41,187 nt of DNA from contig JADJGA010000002.1 of NCBI GenBank assembly GCA_016708265.1, forward strand, positions 1 to 41,187, read 5' to 3'. Below are positions 37,262 through 41,187 of this stretch, one piece after another (within the stretch, counting starts at the first letter, position 1; the number at the start of each line of letters is the position of its first letter). The DNA comes from Saprospiraceae bacterium (GTDB taxonomy: Bacteria; Bacteroidota; Bacteroidia; Chitinophagales; Saprospiraceae). The translations under genes were made by a program, and so were the position numbers. The notes beneath the pieces are model-generated. The model worked only from the letters and a program-made list of their open reading frames with translations, did no database searches and was not told the DNA's origin.

Positions 37262-40023
37262 ATGAAAGGTTTAAAGTTATTGAGTTCTCATTTTTTAAAT
37301 TCCTCAATTTGTAAAAAAGCCAGTTTTTTTTCTTATCCTTAACTTTTTAACGATTACATTCATTTTTGGTCAAAAGCCATTCATAACTACGTGGAAAACA
37401 GACAATGTAGGAACATCCTGCCCATCTTGTATTACAATTCCCACCTTTGGTACTGGTTACAACTATGATGTCGACTGGAATAATGACGGGACTTATGATG
37501 AATCAGGTATCACAGGGAGTGTAACCCATGATTTTGGAACTCCGGGAACATATACGATCAGGATTAAAGGTGATTTTCCAAGGATTTATTTTAATATTCA
37601 AGGTGATAAGGCAAAAATTATTTCTATTGATCAATGGGGCGATATTTCCTGGATGAGTATGGAGAGAGCCTTTTGGGGATGTACTTATTTAGAATACAAA
37701 GCGACTGATTCTCCTAACTTACAACAAGTAACTAATTTAGAATTGATGTTCGCTAATTGTTTTAAAATGAATGGGGATTTTAGTAAGTGGGATGTTTCTA
37801 AAATCACTAATATGAAATCAATGTTTAAATCCTGTCTTGTGTTTAACTCAGATATTAGCAAATGGGATGTATCTAAAGTTACAAGGTTGGAAGGCATGTT
37901 AACAGGTGCTAAAATTTTTAATCAAAATCTGGAGGACTGGAATGTATCTAAGGTATTAGATATGTCATATATGTTCTTTGGTGCCGAAAAATTTAATCAA
38001 AATCTTAGTAAATGGAATGTATCTCAAGTTAAATATATGCATTACATGTTTTGTGAAGCTTATGATTTTAATCAGGATATTAGTAATTGGAATGTCTCAA
38101 ATGTAATTAAATTTACCAATATGTTTTATAAAGCATATAATTTTAATTTTGACCTTAATAAATGGAATGTTTCAAATGCAACAGATATGGCATCTATGTT
38201 TGAATATGCTACTTCATTTAATAAAGATTTGAGTAAATGGACATTAAATAATTCAGTCAAGTTAGCAAACATGTTGAATGATTGTGGTATGTCATGTAAG
38301 AATTATGATAAAACTCTGAAAGGATGGAATTCTTTTGTCAGCATTCCAAAAAATCTAAACTTAGGAGCATCAGGACGATTTTATTGGCTTTCAAAAACTA
38401 CAAGAGATAGTCTTATAAATATTCATGGCTGGACTATAACTGGTGACACTTATGATATTTGCGATTATTATGCCTTTATTACCACCTGGTCTACTGACAT
38501 CAATGATCCAAATTGTACTACATGTATTACAATACCGACTGTAGGTCAAGGTTATAAATATGATGTTGATTGGAATAATGATGGAATTTATGATCAATTT
38601 AATATCACTGGAAATGTTACTCATGATTTTGATTCTTCAGGTATATTTAAAATAAGAATTAGAGGAAGTTTTCCAAGAATTTATTTTAATAATACAGGAA
38701 ACAAACAACAAATTTATAGTGTTGATCAGTGGGGTTCTAATAAATGGACTAGTATGGCAAATGCATTTTATGGATGTAATTACCTTATAATTTTAGCTGA
38801 TGACCAACCTGATCTAAGTTCAGTCACTTCACTTTCTAGAATGTTTCAGAATACTACTGCTTTTAATTATTTAGGTGAAAATTGGGATGTTTCTAACATT
38901 ACAGATATGAGTTTTATGTTTAGCGGTGATATTTATTTTAATCAAGACATTAGTAATTGGGATGTTTCAAAAGTCACTAATATGGAAGGCATGTTTAATA
39001 ATTGCTCAAAATTTAATCAAAATTTAAGCAAATGGGATGTTTCAAATGTAACAAATTTATCTAACATGTTTTCCGGTGCTAACAGTTTTAATCAAGATTT
39101 GAGCATGTGGGATGTTTCTAAAGTAACAAAAATGGATGGTTTATTTTATGAAGCCGGTAGTTTCAATCAAGACATTAATATCTGGAATGTTTCTAATGTT
39201 ACTTCAATGATATCATTATTTCAGGGGCGCAAGTAATTTCAATAAAAATTTAAATAACTGGAATGTATCTAAGGTTACTGATATGACTGCGATGTTTTAT
39301 GGAGCTTCTAGTTTTAATCAGAATATTGGAAATTGGGACGTAAGAAATGTAAAAACATGATCTATATGTTTGATGAAGCAACAGTTTTAATCAAAATATT
39401 GCATCATGGGACGTAAGTAAAGTAGAAAACATGCAGTATATGTTCCAATCCGCATCCAACTTTAATCAGGACATAAGCAATTGGGATTTAAGTAAATTTT
39501 TACAACCATTTCAATGTTCCGAAATGCATCAAAATTCAATCAGAATCTTGGCAAATGGAAAATAGCCAATATTTTTTATATGTCAAACATGTTTGATAAT
39601 TGCGGTATTTCAACTTTTAATTATGATAACATGATAATTGAATGGTCAAATAAACCCGTTAAGAATAATATTAGTCTTGGTGCAACGAATTTAAAATACT
39701 GCAACAGTGAAACTCATCGCAAATATCTTATCGACAATTATAATTGGACCTTTAATGGTGACACAAAGGATTGTTCTTCTGTAGGTTTAGAAGAAAAATC
39801 GGATGAAAAAATCGCAATTTTCCCTAACCCTACAACTGGGACCATTACAGTGGAAGGATTACAAAATGCTGAAATCAAGGTTTATGATTTATTAGGAAGG
39901 AAGGTTTTAGAAAGATGTCAAAATGGTCAGGAAATTGATATTTCAGATCAGCCTGAAGGTATATATTTCATTTATATTCAAGATCATGATCGTTTGATAA
40001 CGAGAAAATTGATTAAAAAATAA
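37262..40023 (+). pseudogene. BspA-type repeat surface protein with T9SS sorting domain, about five frameshifts
   Basis: From ATG 37262 a signal peptide appears after one frame change (FLTITFIFGQ). The protein then has two similar modules. Each starts with a PKD-like segment (YNYDVDWNNDGTYDESGITG, about 37460; YKYDVDWNNDGIYDQFNITG, about 38555) and continues with DUF285/BspA repeats of about 25 residues built on F-N-Q-(N/D)-(L/I)-x-x-W-(D/N)-V-S-x-V-x-x-(M/F)-x-x-M-F. I count 7 repeats in module 1 and 10 in module 2. Each module ends in a Cys-containing cap. The last about 75 residues (IAIFPNPTTGTITVEGL and VYDLLGRKVLE) are a type A T9SS C-terminal domain, so it is exported and surface-anchored. 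Frame changes lie near 37330, 39228, 39350, 39380 and 39498. 37653-39236 is open throughout. Confidence 0.85.
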
Positions 40024-40026
40024 AAT

Positions 40027-41187
40027 CTATTGCACCTTCTCATACAGCTTCTCGAGTATTTCCCGTGCTTCCCTGAGTGAGCGGATATGGTTTTTTATGA
40101 GCAGAAGGTGTTTTGGTGTCTGTTTCAGGGTGAAATCTGTCGAGTGATCAGAACTGTTCAGCGAACCCATTATCCTGTTGAATATATCGGAGTCATAGAA
40201 CCGGCAATCTGCCTGTGATATGAAAAAACAGCCTCAGAACATTGGCTTTCAGCGAAAATCTCTCAAATCCCAGTTTTCTGCATATCCATTTAATCCTGAG
40301 ACCTTCAAAGAGATTTCCTATCTGCCAAGGGATCTTGCCAAATCTGTCCCTGAGTTTGTCAATAAATTTTTGTATTCCTTCTTCATCTTCAATTTCACCA
40401 AGTTCTTTATAAAGACTCAGCCTGTCCTGGATATCCCTGACATAGTCATCGGGAATCAGTATTTCGAGATCAAGATCCACTTCAACATCCCTGATATGAT
40501 CTTTGCCATAGGCATCTTCTTCCTTATAAACTTCCCTGAATTCACTGGATTTCAATTCCCTGATCGCTTCTTCGAGGATTTTCATGTAAGTTTCGTAACC
40601 TATATCAGCGATAAACCCGCTTTGTTCTGCACCGAGAAGATTTCCGGCACCGCGGATATCGAGATCCCTCATTGCTATATTGAATCCGCTGCCAAGGTCG
40701 CTGAATTCCTCTATTGTTTTTATCTTCTTTTTTGCATCAGTTGACAGCACACTCAGATCGGGAGTGATAAGATAACAAAAAGCTTTGGTATTTGACCGTC
40801 CGATACGTCCCCTAAGCTGGTGAAGGTCACTAAGCCCGAAATTCTGGGCATTGTTGACGAACATAGTATTGGCATTTGGAATATCAAGTCCGGTTTCAAT
40901 GATATTTGTGCTGACGAGTATGTCCTTTTTCCCTTCGATAAATTCAAGCAAAGTAGTTTCGAGATTGTCACTTTCCATTTGTCCGTGGGCCATTGCAACT
41001 CTGGCTTCAGGTACAAGTTTTTTATTATATTGGTCACATCTGGCAGGTCTTTAATCCTGTTGTGTATGAAAATACCTGTCCTCCACGGTCAAGTTCATAA
41101 TTGATGGCATCCACAAGCAAATCATTGCTGAAAACCCTTCTTTCAGTATGGATCGGCTGCCTGTTTGGTGGTGGAGTATTTATGATT
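40027..41187 (-). pseudogene. mfd: Transcription-repair coupling factor Mfd, C-terminal part, frameshifted; 5' end outside window
   Basis: Mfd is the translocase that removes RNA polymerase stalled at DNA damage and recruits excision repair. From the window edge the minus strand reads IINTPPPNRQPIHTERRVF and the RecG-like helicase block VAMAHGQMESDNLETTLLEF. ILVSTNIIETGLDIPNANTM and LHQLRGRIGRSNTKAFCYL are motifs V and VI. The TRCF C-terminal domain follows (VEVDLDLEILIPDDYVRDIQ). Frame changes lie at a T run near 41068, an A run near 41026 and a T6 run near 40224; after the last the end reads LREAREILEKLYEKVQ before TAG 40029-40027. Its end is only 3 bases from the BspA-like gene. The gene is widely conserved, so errors are likelier than decay. 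Confidence 0.9.

Noticed and set aside
37780..39480. Regular 75-base repeats that could be taken for a CRISPR array
   Set aside because: The units are in-frame protein repeats with diverged copies and no unique spacers; no cas gene is present.
40220..40744. Plus-strand open frame of 174 codons
   Set aside because: It is antisense to the conserved Mfd C-terminal region and has no recognisable motif.

Overview
The window reads as a chromosomal segment of an AT-rich Bacteroidota bacterium. Support comes from type IX secretion parts (PorQ, a PorP/SprF-family protein, a type A C-terminal sorting domain), a TonB-dependent receptor with a carboxypeptidase-like regulatory domain, TAnnTTTG-type promoter boxes and an ECF sigma operon with a lipoprotein. 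A Saprospiraceae/Chitinophagales/Cytophagales-like member is plausible, but I cannot place it further.

Layout. 1-3000: remains of a TonB-dependent receptor and a YwqK/MORN-like protein, both badly broken. 3013-7233: porQ (+), then feoAB and a PorP/SprF gene on the minus strand. 7505-16868 (minus): a complete potassium-responsive locus. In transcription order it holds a sigma-54-type response regulator, a terminator, a possible -24/-12 promoter, a small uncharacterised gene, kdpF, kdpA, kdpB, kdpC, a short KdpD sensor and a separate histidine kinase. 17106-19040: the constitutive-type K+ transporter Kup. 19285-23436 (minus): a SpoIID/LytB-domain protein, an ASKHA sugar-kinase-like protein and a two-domain glycosyltransferase. 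23620-27996 (+): an M1 metallopeptidase, gap and pgk. 28126-33363: accessory genes (DUF4143 ATPase, secreted unknown protein, MFS transporter, MTA/SAH nucleosidase, MazF-type toxin-antitoxin). 33437-37008 (minus): lipoprotein, ECF sigma factor and an anti-sigma-like/beta-barrel fusion, with a candidate self-recognised promoter. 37262-40023: a large BspA-type repeat protein exported by T9SS. 40027-41187: the C-terminal part of mfd.

The overriding property of this sequence is broken reading frames. About half of the genes, including pgk and mfd, need one or more single-base corrections, and most of the lesions I traced are one-base losses in short A or T runs. This looks more like uncorrected sequencing or assembly error than biological decay, though a few lesions are larger (the FeoB G domain and the KdpA C-terminus). 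I type a gene 'pseudogene' when two or more lesions, or a structural loss, break it as written. I type it 'CDS' when it is intact or needs about one correction (the histidine kinase needs two, both near its N-terminus).

How the genes work together. KdpD plus the histidine kinase would sense K+ limitation or turgor and phosphorylate the sigma-54 regulator, which would switch on kdpFABC, while Kup supplies bulk uptake. PorQ and the PorP/SprF protein belong to the export system that would secrete the BspA-like protein. The sigma/anti-sigma/lipoprotein operon looks like a self-contained envelope signalling unit.
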